Of a DNA stretch of 64,000 nt, positions 23,060 to 32,626 are shown piece after piece. The position numbers and the translations under genes are program-made. The stretch is from Thalassoroseus pseudoceratinae (GTDB lineage: Bacteria > Planctomycetota > Planctomycetia > Planctomycetales > Planctomycetaceae), in NCBI RefSeq assembly GCF_011634775.1, contig NZ_JAALXT010000002.1:558001-622000 (forward strand), given 5' to 3'. The notes beneath the pieces were generated by a model. The model was not told the DNA's origin, made no database searches, and saw only the letters and a program-made list of their open reading frames with translations. Numbering within the stretch: the stretch's first letter is position 1; the number at the start of each line of letters is the position of its first letter.

Positions 23060-25138
23060 CTACTTCTCTCCTTCGTGCTGAGAATGAGAGCCTTCGTGAT
23101 TGTGTTCGTCTTTCGTTGAGGACGGATCGATGTTGGTCTCAGGCGGAATCGTTCGAACGAGCTCACCACAGCGAAGCATTTGACTGCCGTAATAGGGATT
23201 GCTTAGTTTGTTGGCAACTTGTAGCCAGTCTCCCTCGCCCTGTTTCACCATCGGGCAGAAGAAGTGATTGAATGAGCGCTCGGCGGATTTCCCACGAACT
23301 TCAGTCGCTAGTTTAACCACGGCATGGCTGATGAACTTAAACTTCTGGCGTGCCTCTTTAGTCGATTGATGATGTAGGTGCGCAGAGTTTTTCTCGATCT
23401 GTTCTAGGTGACTATAAACGTTCTCACTGAGTGAGTCTTCGCTAGAAAGTTCTTTAGCCAATTTCGAGATCGTGTTGACATCCTGTTCGGTCGGCAGTTT
23501 GTCCTTGGCTAGGGCCTGTTGAATCTGGAAGTAGGACTCGTAGAGTTGTTCAAGCTTCTCCCCAGGTGGTCCTGCGATTCTTGCGATCTTGATGGACTCA
23601 AATTCCAGGGGCGTGTTGCGGAACTTGGGAACGGCACGAGTCGGATCGATCAGACTCGGCTTGCCCGCCAATTGCATTTGTGAATCGATCAGGAAGTTGC
23701 CGGATGTGGCGACTTTTTCACCTGGTTTGAGGCCATCGAGGACGATTGCCTCATTCTTGAGAATCGGTCCGAGAGTGAGATTACGAAGTTCGAATCGGCC
23801 CGGCTCCGTTTCGACATACACGACGCTATGCTCACCGGCCATAAGCAGCGCCGAGCGTGGAACTGTGACCGATGCGTGGCGTTCCACGGGTTGATCCGTA
23901 TAGCCGTAACGAGTCGTGGGAACGAGTTTCATGCCGCAGATCGGACAGTCGCCGGGTTCGTCCATGATGACTTGCGGGTGCATGGGGCTGATCCATTTAC
24001 CCGCCAACTCGGCATCGTAAACTTCTCCTTGAGGACCAATTGGAATCTCAATGCTAGCCTGTGCATAGTCGCCGGGTCGCAACTCGCCGGTTTCATTCTT
24101 GAATTCGACTCGGACGCCAACAGTGCGGTTGGACTTGTCCACTCGCGGGTCGACAAACGCGACTCGTCCTGCGAGTGTCTGCCCCGGTAGCGATGTGAGT
24201 TCAGCTTCGACAATCTGTCCGAAGCGAATACGGGAGGCATCTTCCGGGTAGAGTTCCAGCACCAACCAGACCGTCGACAAATTCGCAATGCGATAGATGG
24301 GCTCGCTAGCGGAAATGTATTTCCCTTCTTCCGCCAGCTTTTCGATCACCGTCCCACCGATCGGTGCGTAGATGGTCATCCGGGACTTGGATTCCCCCGA
24401 TTGTTCAAGTTCGGTCAACTGCTCTTCCGTCATGCCCAGCTCGACAAGCCGTTGCCGGGAATTCGCAACGAGCTTGGATTGGGCTTCACGGACGGACGCG
24501 AGCGATGTAGCGCTACTTTTGCTGAGCGTGCGTTGGGCTTCGACATACTCCACCTGTGCCGAATACAGCTGCGGACTGTAGACAACGGCGAGATGATCTC
24601 CTTTTTCGACTTCAACGCCGGTATAGTCGGCAAAGAGCCGTTCGACTCGCCCGTCGATGTAGGATGCAATGGTCGCCTGACGGCTTTCGTCAATTTCAAT
24701 CGCCCCGATGGTGCGAATCGTCGTTGTGACGGGTTGTTGAGTGACTTCTGCCGTCTGAATGTTGGCCAAACGTCGTTGAGCCGGTTCAATGTTGACGGCC
24801 AACTCGTCCAGATTGGCCCCCGTTGATGCTGCTGGTACAAGAGCCATGCCACAGACGGGACAACGCCCCGGCCCGGGTTGCCGGATTTGCGGGTGCATCG
24901 GGCAAGTGTGGATTGCCTGCGAATCCTCTTCGGATGATGACGCGGAATTGATACTTCCACCTTGTATCCATCCCATACGTTGAGCCACACCCAACAGGAC
25001 AATCAGCAGAATCCCCGCACCAAAAAACAACGCCAAGTTGCCAAAGCGGGACACCCACCACCAAATGGAACGCGGCTTTGGTTGTCGCGCTGTGCCCGTT
25101 GGGATTGATAAGTTTTCGTGTGTTGGGGTGTTGGGCAC
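23060..25138 (-). CDS. RND periplasmic adaptor (CusB-like) with two heavy-metal-binding domains
   Basis: A membrane-fusion protein linking the RND pump to TolC. I choose the GTG at 25138 (PNTPTHENL), which has AGGAG 6 bases upstream, over an upstream start at 25261 lacking one. One N-terminal membrane anchor (LALFFGAGILLIVLLGV) is followed by HTCPMHPQIRQPGPGRCPVCGMAL, then the lipoyl/hairpin/beta-barrel adaptor core. A second metal-binding copy (WISPMHPQVIMDEPGDCPICGMKL) is inserted near residue 350. The C-terminal 150 residues resemble the DUF3347-like domain seen on CusB proteins. Having two HMBD copies in one adaptor is uncommon. It pairs with the pump encoded immediately downstream. Confidence 0.9.
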   Translation of the reverse strand: MPNTPTHENLSIPTGTARQPKPRSIWWWVSRFGNLALFFGAGILLIVLLGVAQRMGWIQGGSINSASSSEEDSQAIHTCPMHPQIRQPGPGRCPVCGMALVPAASTGANLDELAVNIEPAQRRLANIQTAEVTQQPVTTTIRTIGAIEIDESRQATIASYIDGRVERLFADYTGVEVEKGDHLAVVYSPQLYSAQVEYVEAQRTLSKSSATSLASVREAQSKLVANSRQRLVELGMTEEQLTELEQSGESKSRMTIYAPIGGTVIEKLAEEGKYISASEPIYRIANLSTVWLVLELYPEDASRIRFGQIVEAELTSLPGQTLAGRVAFVDPRVDKSNRTVGVRVEFKNETGELRPGDYAQASIEIPIGPQGEVYDAELAGKWISPMHPQVIMDEPGDCPICGMKLVPTTRYGYTDQPVERHASVTVPRSALLMAGEHSVVYVETEPGRFELRNLTLGPILKNEAIVLDGLKPGEKVATSGNFLIDSQMQLAGKPSLIDPTRAVPKFRNTPLEFESIKIARIAGPPGEKLEQLYESYFQIQQALAKDKLPTEQDVNTISKLAKELSSEDSLSENVYSHLEQIEKNSAHLHHQSTKEARQKFKFISHAVVKLATEVRGKSAERSFNHFFCPMVKQGEGDWLQVANKLSNPYYGSQMLRCGELVRTIPPETNIDPSSTKDEHNHEGSHSQHEGEK

Positions 25139-25272
25139 GGCGAGCTCCTTTTGAGCGAACGTGCGAGTTTGAAAGAGGGCGGCTGGCCAAAGACACAACG
25201 CCAGCGTTGGACCGTGCCGGGAAACGTCCCGACCAGCCGCCGCATTCGACTGAATGCTCAAACACGGACTCG

Positions 25273-25602
25273 TTACGACTGGCCTTCTTCACCGGCATCG
25301 TCAGTTTCGTCTGCTTCTTTCTCGGCGGCGGCGAGCTTTTCGGCCTTCTCGTCATCCGAAAGGGCTTCCCACTTTTCGTCACAGCCAGCACAGCAGAAGC
25401 CGATGGTCTTGCCGTTCCATTCGACGGTGGGTGCGTCTGCGGAAACCTCGCTGCCCATGATGGGGCAGACGGCGTTGAACGTTTTCAGAGAAGCGTCTGC
25501 GGAGTCAGTGGATTCGTCCGTTGGCGATTGGCTGCAACCGACAAGGGCTACTGCCGAGAAAAGTACGGAACCAAGAAACAACTTCGTAAATGCGGATCGC
25601 AT
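25273..25602 (-). CDS. Lipoprotein with YHS/TRASH-like metal-binding motif
   Basis: 109 residues. The signal ends at a lipobox (AVALVGC), giving a lipidated Cys near residue 23. The middle has CPIMGSEVSADAPTVEWNGKTIGFCCAGC, with the spaced Cys residues of YHS/TRASH metal-binding domains. The C-terminal tail is strongly acidic (DDEKAEKLAAAEKEADETDD). It sits 134 bp upstream of the adaptor gene in the same direction. A periplasmic metal sensor or scavenger is likely, but this is inference. Confidence 0.75.
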   Translation of the reverse strand: MRSAFTKLFLGSVLFSAVALVGCSQSPTDESTDSADASLKTFNAVCPIMGSEVSADAPTVEWNGKTIGFCCAGCDEKWEALSDDEKAEKLAAAEKEADETDDAGEEGQS

Positions 25603-25719
25603 GGATAATCTCCAAGAGTGAACACGGTATGCGTGGATGGAATCCGAGCCCGAACATTAGGCTGGAGAACATGGCAAGACCAAAGCACAGCCTCGCCAAA
25701 ACAGAAACGCAAACCGGGT

Positions 25720-26187
25720 TTAGATCACCCAGACGCAGTACACCCGCTGACTGTGGTTTGGCACCAATGCGTCGCTCGACGGCACTTGAGCACGTGCCGG
25801 AGTGAATGGCAATACAGGCGTATCGATCTCGCAGACCGTACCCTGCGTCAGCCAGCTCAAGAGAATGATCACTTCCGACGACTCAGGCGTCTGCAGAAGC
25901 GACGGCTCAAACGGGATTTGGTCTCCACAGTGACACACGGCTGCCCGATGCCAGCCTGCATCGCCATCTTTCTGTGGATTGTGCGACGATGCCCCGCAGT
26001 GGGGACACTCTAACGAATCCTGACCAAGTGTCTCTGCACAACAGCACGCACTCTGCTCGCTCCCCGTGCAGCACGACGCGACCGCCTGCCGACACACACA
26101 TCCCATCACCAAGCCGGGACATACCATCTGCGCTAGCAGCATCGCTGCGGTTAGCCAGACGGAAGTGACTTGGAAAAATTGAGACAC
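25720..26187 (-). CDS. Secreted Cys-rich protein of the metal cluster
   Basis: No family recognised. With the GTG at 26187 (SQFFQVTSVWLTAAML) it has 155 residues and begins with a clear signal sequence (LTAAMLLAQMVCPGLVMG); a start at 26295 would put 36 charged residues ahead of it. Residues 30-80 contain a dense set of cysteines: CVCRQAVASCCTGSEQSACCCAETLG and LECPHCG. Such a cluster could bind copper or another soft metal. It lies between the multicopper oxidase and the YHS lipoprotein, all in one direction. Confidence 0.6.
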   Translation of the reverse strand: MSQFFQVTSVWLTAAMLLAQMVCPGLVMGCVCRQAVASCCTGSEQSACCCAETLGQDSLECPHCGASSHNPQKDGDAGWHRAAVCHCGDQIPFEPSLLQTPESSEVIILLSWLTQGTVCEIDTPVLPFTPARAQVPSSDALVPNHSQRVYCVWVI

Positions 26188-26306
26188 GTTGGAGCCTTGT
26201 TGCGTTCGCTCAGTCAGCGGATCAGATGCCCGTATTCTACTTCTCAACTCAGATCGGACAAGCCGACTTTTCCGATTGATCGCTGCCGAACGCAAGTGTC
26301 GAAGGG

Positions 26307-27794
26307 CTATTGTCCCTTGTGCATCATCGGCATGGGTGCCTTCTGGTACGTTGCCGGATTGCCAAACCGTTTGACAATTTCCTCAAAGACGGCCCCCTTC
26401 GGCACCGATTCGCCTGAAGTCATCACGCGGTCGTAGAGATCATCGGGAAGCACTCGCAAGGTTGTCATCAAACCTTTGACGGACATCATGGCGGTCGCCC
26501 GCATTCCTCGGACTTCTTTGCGGGACCAAATCGCCTTCATGAAGTCCTCACTCATAGACATTCCCTTCATACCCTGCGGATAGCCAGGAACGTCGAAACC
26601 TTGATCTTCCCGAGTGAAATCCACAGACGGGCGGGAGTCGATATTCGCGAGATACCGGTCCACTTGTTCGCCCTGACGCAACCGGGGACCGACATGCTTG
26701 ACCATGTGGTTCATCATGTGATGGGTCATGTGGCAGTGCAACATCCAGTCACCTGGGTTGTTGGCAATGAACTCGAAACTGCTGGCCTGAGCGACCGCAA
26801 TCAGTTCCGTATTGCGGGGAATCCAAGCGGACTTGGGAATCCTCGCCCCTTCGTGCCCCGTCACCCAGAAAGTGTGACCGTGCAGGTGAATCGGGTGATG
26901 CTGCATCGGTGCGAAATTCATGATGCGAATTCGCACCCGTTCTCCATGTTTGACGACCAGTGGTGTCGTGAATGGCCCGCTACGACCGTTGATCGTGTGC
27001 CAATTCCAATCCATCGCCCACGAGTCGCTGATGGTCTGGTTCGGCTTGATGTGGAAGTTCTGAAAGATCAAACCGAAGTCGCGATCGACCGGCGGGCTGA
27101 ACACTTTCTTCGGATGCACGATGAACCACCCGACCATGCCGAACGCTTCCTGCATAGCGACGTGCGTGTGGTAGAAGAACGTGCCTTCCTCATGGATGTC
27201 GAATTCGTAGACGTAACTTTTTCCCGGCTTGATCGGGTTCTGCGTGAGTGTGCTGGCCCCGTCTTGTTGAATCGGCAACTCGAAACCATGCCAGTGGACC
27301 GTCGTGTCTTCGGGCAATTCATTGTGGACGACAATGCGGACCCGATCACCCTGCGTGACCTCGATGGTTGGGCCGGGCATTGAGCCGTTGAAGCCCCAGA
27401 CTTTCATCGGGTACCCGGGCAGAAACTCGCGTGTCACCGGCTGCGCGATTAACTGAAATTCTTTGACGCCGTTGCGTTCGGTGTAGGCCAACTTCTCCAG
27501 GTCCGGCGCGACGAACGACGCTGGACCGTCCTCGGGCTTGCGAAAACCCGGGACTAGCTTGCCCAGATAGAAATCACTATCGGGGTCATTGCCTCGACTT
27601 GGCTGAAATCGAGAAAACCCGTCGTACTCCACTTCGACATGCGGCGGCACGTTTGCTGGTTCCGATCTTCGCGATGGTTGTGCAGCTGAGACAACGGACG
27701 GTCGAAGTAAGGCGTCCGATCCAGTGATGGCAGCCGCAGCAATAAGACCGTTTTGCAAAAACTCGCGACGAGGTTGGGAATGGTGTTCACTCAT
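26307..27794 (-). CDS. Multicopper oxidase (CopA-like), Tat-exported
   Basis: 495 residues from the ATG at 27794 (GGAGA upstream). The Tat-type signal has RREFLQNGLIAAAAITG. All copper sites are visible: TVHWHGFE, GTFFYHTHV, HHPIHLHGHTFW and DWMLHCHMTHHMMNHM, which supply the type 1 and trinuclear sites. The Met/His-rich C-terminal side (KGMSMSEDFMKA, PMPMMHKGQ) resembles copper-tolerance oxidases. It probably oxidises Cu(I) in the periplasm. It follows a TolC gene by 43 bp and so is likely in the same transcript. This protein is the best argument that the cluster handles copper. Confidence 0.92.
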   Translation of the reverse strand: MSEHHSQPRREFLQNGLIAAAAITGSDALLRPSVVSAAQPSRRSEPANVPPHVEVEYDGFSRFQPSRGNDPDSDFYLGKLVPGFRKPEDGPASFVAPDLEKLAYTERNGVKEFQLIAQPVTREFLPGYPMKVWGFNGSMPGPTIEVTQGDRVRIVVHNELPEDTTVHWHGFELPIQQDGASTLTQNPIKPGKSYVYEFDIHEEGTFFYHTHVAMQEAFGMVGWFIVHPKKVFSPPVDRDFGLIFQNFHIKPNQTISDSWAMDWNWHTINGRSGPFTTPLVVKHGERVRIRIMNFAPMQHHPIHLHGHTFWVTGHEGARIPKSAWIPRNTELIAVAQASSFEFIANNPGDWMLHCHMTHHMMNHMVKHVGPRLRQGEQVDRYLANIDSRPSVDFTREDQGFDVPGYPQGMKGMSMSEDFMKAIWSRKEVRGMRATAMMSVKGLMTTLRVLPDDLYDRVMTSGESVPKGAVFEEIVKRFGNPATYQKAPMPMMHKGQ

Positions 27795-27837
27795 GGGAAT
27801 CTCCGTAAGAATGGTTGGCAAAGCCGGAACGATTCGA

Positions 27838-29361
27838 TCATCTCGGTTTCGGGGTCGCATCGATGTGACCCGGAGGCGTCGGGTTCGGAGCGGGGTCCAA
27901 GCCATCGCGAAGCAAGAAACCGGAAATCATCACTTCCGCCGCACAAAGCTGACGAAGACTCTGCGTGTATTCCATCCGTCGCATCGTGTATTCAACATGG
28001 GTATCCAATACGTCGGGCCAATCCTGCCGGTCAGCCTTGTAGCTTTCCAGGGCTTGCTCGTATGCCTGTCGCAGTTCCGGTAGAACGACAGACTCATAGT
28101 TTTCCACACGCTGGAGAGCAGAGATGTATTGGTTATACTCCGCTGACAATCGGCGTCGCAGCGTCATTTCGACGCGGCGGATTTCCGACTGCTGCCGTCC
28201 AAGGTCCGCTTCGGCTTGCCGGATGGTCCCCTGGTTGCGGTCGAACAGTGGAAGCTCGACCTGAACCATCGCATTGGCGACGGAATCACCGGCGTCGAAA
28301 TTGTATCCCGGTCCCGCACCGACCACGATGTCCGGCACCCACTCCACTCGCTCGCGATGCAGCGTGATGTGGTCCGCTCGCAATTTCGCGACCGCCGCCA
28401 GAAGTTCCGGACTCTCGCTGCGAATCCGGCAATAGGCCTGATCAAAATCGATCAAGGCACCGCACCGTTCGAGAGGCCCGCCCATCGGACGAAACGCCAG
28501 CTCAACGCCAACAACAGCGGTGAGTTCAAGGAACCGCTGGCGAACACGATTTTCCGCAGCCAGAACATCCAGCTGTTGACGCCGCAAGTTGGCTGTCGTT
28601 TTACGAACATCGACCTCGTTGGCCTGTCCCAGATTGAACATTTCCTTGACCGTGACCAGTCGGTCTTCGGCAGTTTTTAGAAGTTCCCGCTGCAATTCAA
28701 GCAAGGCTTGAGCTTCTAGTGTCGCCAGATAGTGCAGCCGCACATCATTACAAACCTTGAATTGTTGCATCACCGCCAGATGCTCGGCGACTTTGGCACG
28801 TTGCAGATATTTGTTGCGACTCAACTCCAACTTGTCCGCAGTCACGAATCGTTGCTGGATTTCCGCTCCCTGAAACTCACCGGCTGTTCCGTCGACTCCG
28901 ATGTTTTCGGCGAGGTAGGCCAATGTCGGATTGGGATACAACCCAGCCTGCTGAGCCATGGCGAGCGTCCCGGAAATTTGCAGGTTCGCCTGACGCAGCG
29001 TCGGGTTGTTGGCGGACGCCAATTCGAGCAAAGTCGAAAGGTCATAGACCTCTCCGGGTGCAACCTCACCGGACTCCCCAAGTTCCCAGTGCAGGACGGC
29101 ATTGGGAGGGGGAACCACGTCTTCCGGGGCTTCAGTGAGTTCCGTATTCACATCGTCGTCGGCTTGGAATTGCGTCAACACGATGAACGAGTGACCGTCC
29201 GACTCGTGATCTCCAGCTGCTTCCGACTGAGATGGTTCATCAAGATCATTCAGCGATTCGACATTTTGACGCCCAACAGCCCTTGATGACTGGGTGGCAC
29301 ATCCTCCTGTCGCAACGGCGGTCAAAATGAGGACAACCAAAAACCCGGAACGTTCTGACAT
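27838..29361 (-). CDS. TolC-family outer-membrane efflux lipoprotein
   Basis: 507 residues with a lipobox near residue 21 (AVATGGC). The two OEP repeats form the usual coiled-coil/beta-barrel fold, with LARNP-like motifs such as LASANNPTLRQANLQISG and a second half beginning near YCRIRSESPELLAAVAKL. The segment VQVELPLFDRNQGTIRQAEADLGR is typical of CusC/CzcC proteins. It should form the outer-membrane exit for one of the two RND pumps. It is the second of two consecutive TolC genes here; which pump each serves cannot be told from sequence. Confidence 0.88.
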   Translation of the reverse strand: MSERSGFLVVLILTAVATGGCATQSSRAVGRQNVESLNDLDEPSQSEAAGDHESDGHSFIVLTQFQADDDVNTELTEAPEDVVPPPNAVLHWELGESGEVAPGEVYDLSTLLELASANNPTLRQANLQISGTLAMAQQAGLYPNPTLAYLAENIGVDGTAGEFQGAEIQQRFVTADKLELSRNKYLQRAKVAEHLAVMQQFKVCNDVRLHYLATLEAQALLELQRELLKTAEDRLVTVKEMFNLGQANEVDVRKTTANLRRQQLDVLAAENRVRQRFLELTAVVGVELAFRPMGGPLERCGALIDFDQAYCRIRSESPELLAAVAKLRADHITLHRERVEWVPDIVVGAGPGYNFDAGDSVANAMVQVELPLFDRNQGTIRQAEADLGRQQSEIRRVEMTLRRRLSAEYNQYISALQRVENYESVVLPELRQAYEQALESYKADRQDWPDVLDTHVEYTMRRMEYTQSLRQLCAAEVMISGFLLRDGLDPAPNPTPPGHIDATPKPR

Positions 29362-29526
29362 TTGAAAGCCTCTCAGTATGCAATAACGACGAACTGACCA
29401 AGGATGACCCTGTCAGTTTTGAGGCGTTGCAGTGTTATGAAAGAGGCACGGTCCTGTCACTTCATCGGCAATTGCCACACAGCGTATTTGCCGTTTTGCG
29501 ACGGTTGCAACGATTCTTTCGCCCGC

Positions 29527-31065
29527 CTATTCCACTGGGTCTGGTTGCGGAAGCTGGGGAGTTTGGCTTGAAGATGGGAGCAAGAGAAGGTCTTGCCCGG
29601 CGGCTTGCTGAATTCGAGCGATGGCAATTGCAAGGTCACCGATCGCTTTGTGGTACCCGAGTTCCAGGGTCAACAAATTCCGATAGTCTCGAATGACGCG
29701 ATCAAACTCGACGGTTCCGTTGACATAGGCTTCCTGGTCCGCCGTGAGTGTCTGACGGGATTGAGGCAGGATCGTGGATTTGTAAAGCTCCGCAGTCTCG
29801 TCCGCGCGTCGGGCTTCAGTCAATAGATCGAGAATCATGGAATTGTAGCGCACGACCAATTCTCTCACCGAACTGTGAGCCGCTTGATGCTTCCAAGCCG
29901 CCTCGTTTTCAATGGCGTCATAATCGTCCCGCCAAAGCGGAATACTGACTTGGACGCTGAGCGAGAACGGGTCTTCACCGACATCGACAACGCGGCTTGG
30001 CGGACGATTGTCGTCAGTCACGAAGTAATTGGCAGAAACCATGAACTCGGGCCGGCGTTGCAACCGGGCTACCTCGATGCCCCAACGGGTTGCCTGCGTC
30101 CGTAGCCGAGCGGCTTCGATCTCAGGCTGCGATCGCAACGCGACTTCGTGTATCTCTGTTGACGACCACTTCGGCAGTTCAATCTCAAGTTCAGTAGGCG
30201 ACGAAATGGGCGTCTCAGCCGGTTGTGCCGTCAACCGATTGAGTTCAGCTTCAACACCCTGCCGCTGCCGTCGATAAGAGAGCAGCCGTTCTTCGAGCTT
30301 CGAGAGTTCAACCGTCCCCAGGAGGACATCCCCTTGAGAGGCATTCCCGGCAGCGATCCGCGCGTTGGCGACCTCGATCAACGATTCGAGCAGCTCTTGG
30401 TTCGCTTCGGCGATTTCGATCTGCTTATCAATGATATACAGCCGATACCAGCCCGTCCGAACACCAGCCACGACTCGCAATTGTTCAGCAGCCCATTCAG
30501 CCTGAATCGCAAGCGCTTCCAGACACGCCCGCTGCTGTTGGGCATCCAGCCGACTGAGCCACGGAAAGACTTGGCTCACGTTGAAATTCGCTCGTTGCGA
30601 CCCCGAAGCGGTTTCGAGAGCATTCCCGAAGACATTGGCCCCAACTTTAGGATCGGGAAGTTTGTCGGCATACTGCGTCCGAGCGGCGGCGGCTTGATAC
30701 TCTTGATAAAGCCGGGCCAAACGCGGGTTTTGGTCCAACGAAATTTGAACCAAATACTCAAGACCGTCGTCAGCCACCAGTGCTGGTTCAGGAGCCGATT
30801 GTTCTTGACTGTTTTCCATCTTCCGATCGGCGTGAGCGTCACTTTCATTGCCGGGATTTGCATCCGGGTCTTCAGCAGCGACTTGGCCGATCATTGGCAG
30901 CCTGGTTGTCAGTTCTGGCCTGATTTCACCCGCATTGCGGTCGGCTTGATCCGGCGAGATCATCACAAATGACGCATCTGTTTGAGCTGTCGGTGGGGTT
31001 GTGCATCCCACCGTCAATGAAACACACACTCCACCGAAAAACGTGCGTATTGAATGTGCCCGCAT
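29527..31065 (-). CDS. TolC-family outer-membrane efflux lipoprotein
   Basis: 512 residues from the ATG at 31065 (GAGG 6 bases upstream); a longer start at 31095 lacks a ribosome site. The signal ends at VSLTVGC, so it is a lipoprotein. The N-terminal 90 residues are low complexity and acidic. The OEP domains follow, with LVQISLDQNPRLARLYQEYQAA in the first repeat and VSIPLWRDDYDAIENEAA in the second. It is upstream of, and in line with, the other TolC and the multicopper oxidase. Duplicate TolC genes suggest two pump assemblies or an old duplication. Confidence 0.87.
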   Translation of the reverse strand: MRAHSIRTFFGGVCVSLTVGCTTPPTAQTDASFVMISPDQADRNAGEIRPELTTRLPMIGQVAAEDPDANPGNESDAHADRKMENSQEQSAPEPALVADDGLEYLVQISLDQNPRLARLYQEYQAAAARTQYADKLPDPKVGANVFGNALETASGSQRANFNVSQVFPWLSRLDAQQQRACLEALAIQAEWAAEQLRVVAGVRTGWYRLYIIDKQIEIAEANQELLESLIEVANARIAAGNASQGDVLLGTVELSKLEERLLSYRRQRQGVEAELNRLTAQPAETPISSPTELEIELPKWSSTEIHEVALRSQPEIEAARLRTQATRWGIEVARLQRRPEFMVSANYFVTDDNRPPSRVVDVGEDPFSLSVQVSIPLWRDDYDAIENEAAWKHQAAHSSVRELVVRYNSMILDLLTEARRADETAELYKSTILPQSRQTLTADQEAYVNGTVEFDRVIRDYRNLLTLELGYHKAIGDLAIAIARIQQAAGQDLLLLPSSSQTPQLPQPDPVE

Positions 31066-31320
31066 GTGAAACCTCAGTGAACATCCCAGGCCCATTGTCT
31101 TTTCGCGAATTTGAGTCGCAATAGAACTGACTCACAGGCTCCGGGGAAAATCGCGGCACGGTCCACTCATGAGATCGACCAATACGACGACCGAATGAAA
31201 CGATTACAACGATTCTGTGGATACTTCCACGAAAATCGCCGGAATGCGCCGGTCAGTTAATCTGGGGAAGGTATTGGCGTCGGCGATAGCCAAAACGAAA
31301 GTACGAAGGCCCTGGAGCTT

Positions 31321-32007
31321 TCAGCGAAGTGCTTGCTCGTTGTTGGAATTCGCCACATAGATGTCGACTTCTGCGTTGCCGAATGTTGTCCGTTTTTCGA
31401 ACACCATGCCGTTCTTCTCTGCGACTCGAATGGATGCGATGTTGGTCGGCTGGATGCTCGAAATCAGGCGAGTCAGTCCATGCTGGAATGCAAAGTCCAT
31501 GACCAACCGAGCAGCCTCAGTGGCAAACCCCCGTCCCGCGTAGGCTTCACCAATTCGATAGCCGACTTCGTGCTCGGTCTGACCGTCGACTTCCAACTCT
31601 GTTAGGCCACAATATCCGACCACTGTGTTCCGATCTTGGTCAACGATCACCCAAGTCGCGTAGGTAGTGACCACTTCTCTCAGCAAGGTGTACTGGTCCG
31701 TCCAAAAAACGTTCTTGCTGTCCCCGGAGATTGTCGGGAAGAGTGACACTAAAGTCTCCATGTCATCAATGCTGACTTCCCGAAGTATCAAGCGATCACT
31801 CCGCAACTTCACATCTTGGAATGGACTGATTTTTTGTTTGTCATCACCACAGCCTTCGAGAGTTAGGTCGCGCGGGTGTATGTTCGAAAGTAGCGAGCCG
31901 ATTCCACGACCTGTCAGCTTGCTGATCAAGAGTCGCACGAGGTCACGTTTTCGCTGTCGTCGCATGAACCACCGGTTCATGCCTTGCCGTTGTTTATCTG
32001 ATAGCAT
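31321..32007 (-). CDS. GNAT family N-acetyltransferase (RimJ/RimL-like)
   Basis: 228 residues with a GNAT domain over about 68-220: KLRSDRLILREVSIDDMETL at its start, then VGYRIGEAYAGRGFATEAARLVMDFAF carrying the acetyl-CoA loop, and IQPTNIASIRVAEKNGM. The N-terminal 65 residues are basic and not part of the family; a later start is possible. The substrate is unknown. It sits between metal genes with gaps of 255 and 175 bp, so it is probably transcribed alone and may be a passenger. Confidence 0.8.
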   Translation of the reverse strand: MLSDKQRQGMNRWFMRRQRKRDLVRLLISKLTGRGIGSLLSNIHPRDLTLEGCGDDKQKISPFQDVKLRSDRLILREVSIDDMETLVSLFPTISGDSKNVFWTDQYTLLREVVTTYATWVIVDQDRNTVVGYCGLTELEVDGQTEHEVGYRIGEAYAGRGFATEAARLVMDFAFQHGLTRLISSIQPTNIASIRVAEKNGMVFEKRTTFGNAEVDIYVANSNNEQALR

Positions 32008-32182
32008 TGAGATGCTCGACTAATCGTTTGCAGGAAAGAGGTTGCGATGTCGTCGCAAGCATTGAAATCGATTGTTGCGGTGTGCTGTTAGTGACAAGCC
32101 GGAACGATTGAGGTTGCATTTCGAAGTAGTTAAAGATTCCTCGTTTGGTAGAACACCATTTGAGCGAACGCCGAAGAAAACG

Positions 32183-32523
32183 CTATGTCGTCTTTGGCCC
32201 TAGCCAGAACCACAGGCTGATTGTCACGGATGCCAACAGCACACCAGTGATGAATGCGGGCCAGAAGCTCAACCCCGAACGCGAAGCGTAGGCCAGGGGA
32301 GAAAAAACGGCAGGCCGAGCGGTACCAGGGCGAGGGTTTCCCGGCCCAATCGAGAGATCGTTGTCAAATCCCGTTGGCCAGTCCAGGTGAAAATGAAAGC
32401 TAGGATGCTGATCGTTGGGAGCGTGAGCAGAAGTGCTCCCAATCGGGGGGAGCGGTTGGATATTTCTGAGACCGCCGTGATAGTCACAGCGGCAATGATA
32501 GTTTTGGTGACAGTCCACCACAT
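32183..32523 (-). pseudogene. DUF3147-like small membrane protein, frameshifted
   Basis: The ATG at 32523 (GGAGA upstream) opens a frame MWWTVTKTIIAAVTITAVSE with the hydrophobic segments of DUF3147. The frame runs off family at PFFLPWPTL. Reading one base differently at the T6/C4 tract (32293-32308) restores ETLALVPLGLPFFLPLAYAS then SGLSFWPAFITGVLLASVTI to the stop at 32183. One C is missing from the run. It could be a true mutation or a homopolymer sequencing error. If real, the last of about three to four membrane helices is lost. Confidence 0.65.
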
Positions 32524-32626
32524 ATTTGATCTCCAAACGCGGAAAGCATGCCAAAAGAAGCAACCGCCGCCGTTGTCTGCCAAGACGGCGGCTGCTCGTC
32601 ACGTTCGATTTGGCGATGGCAGACGG

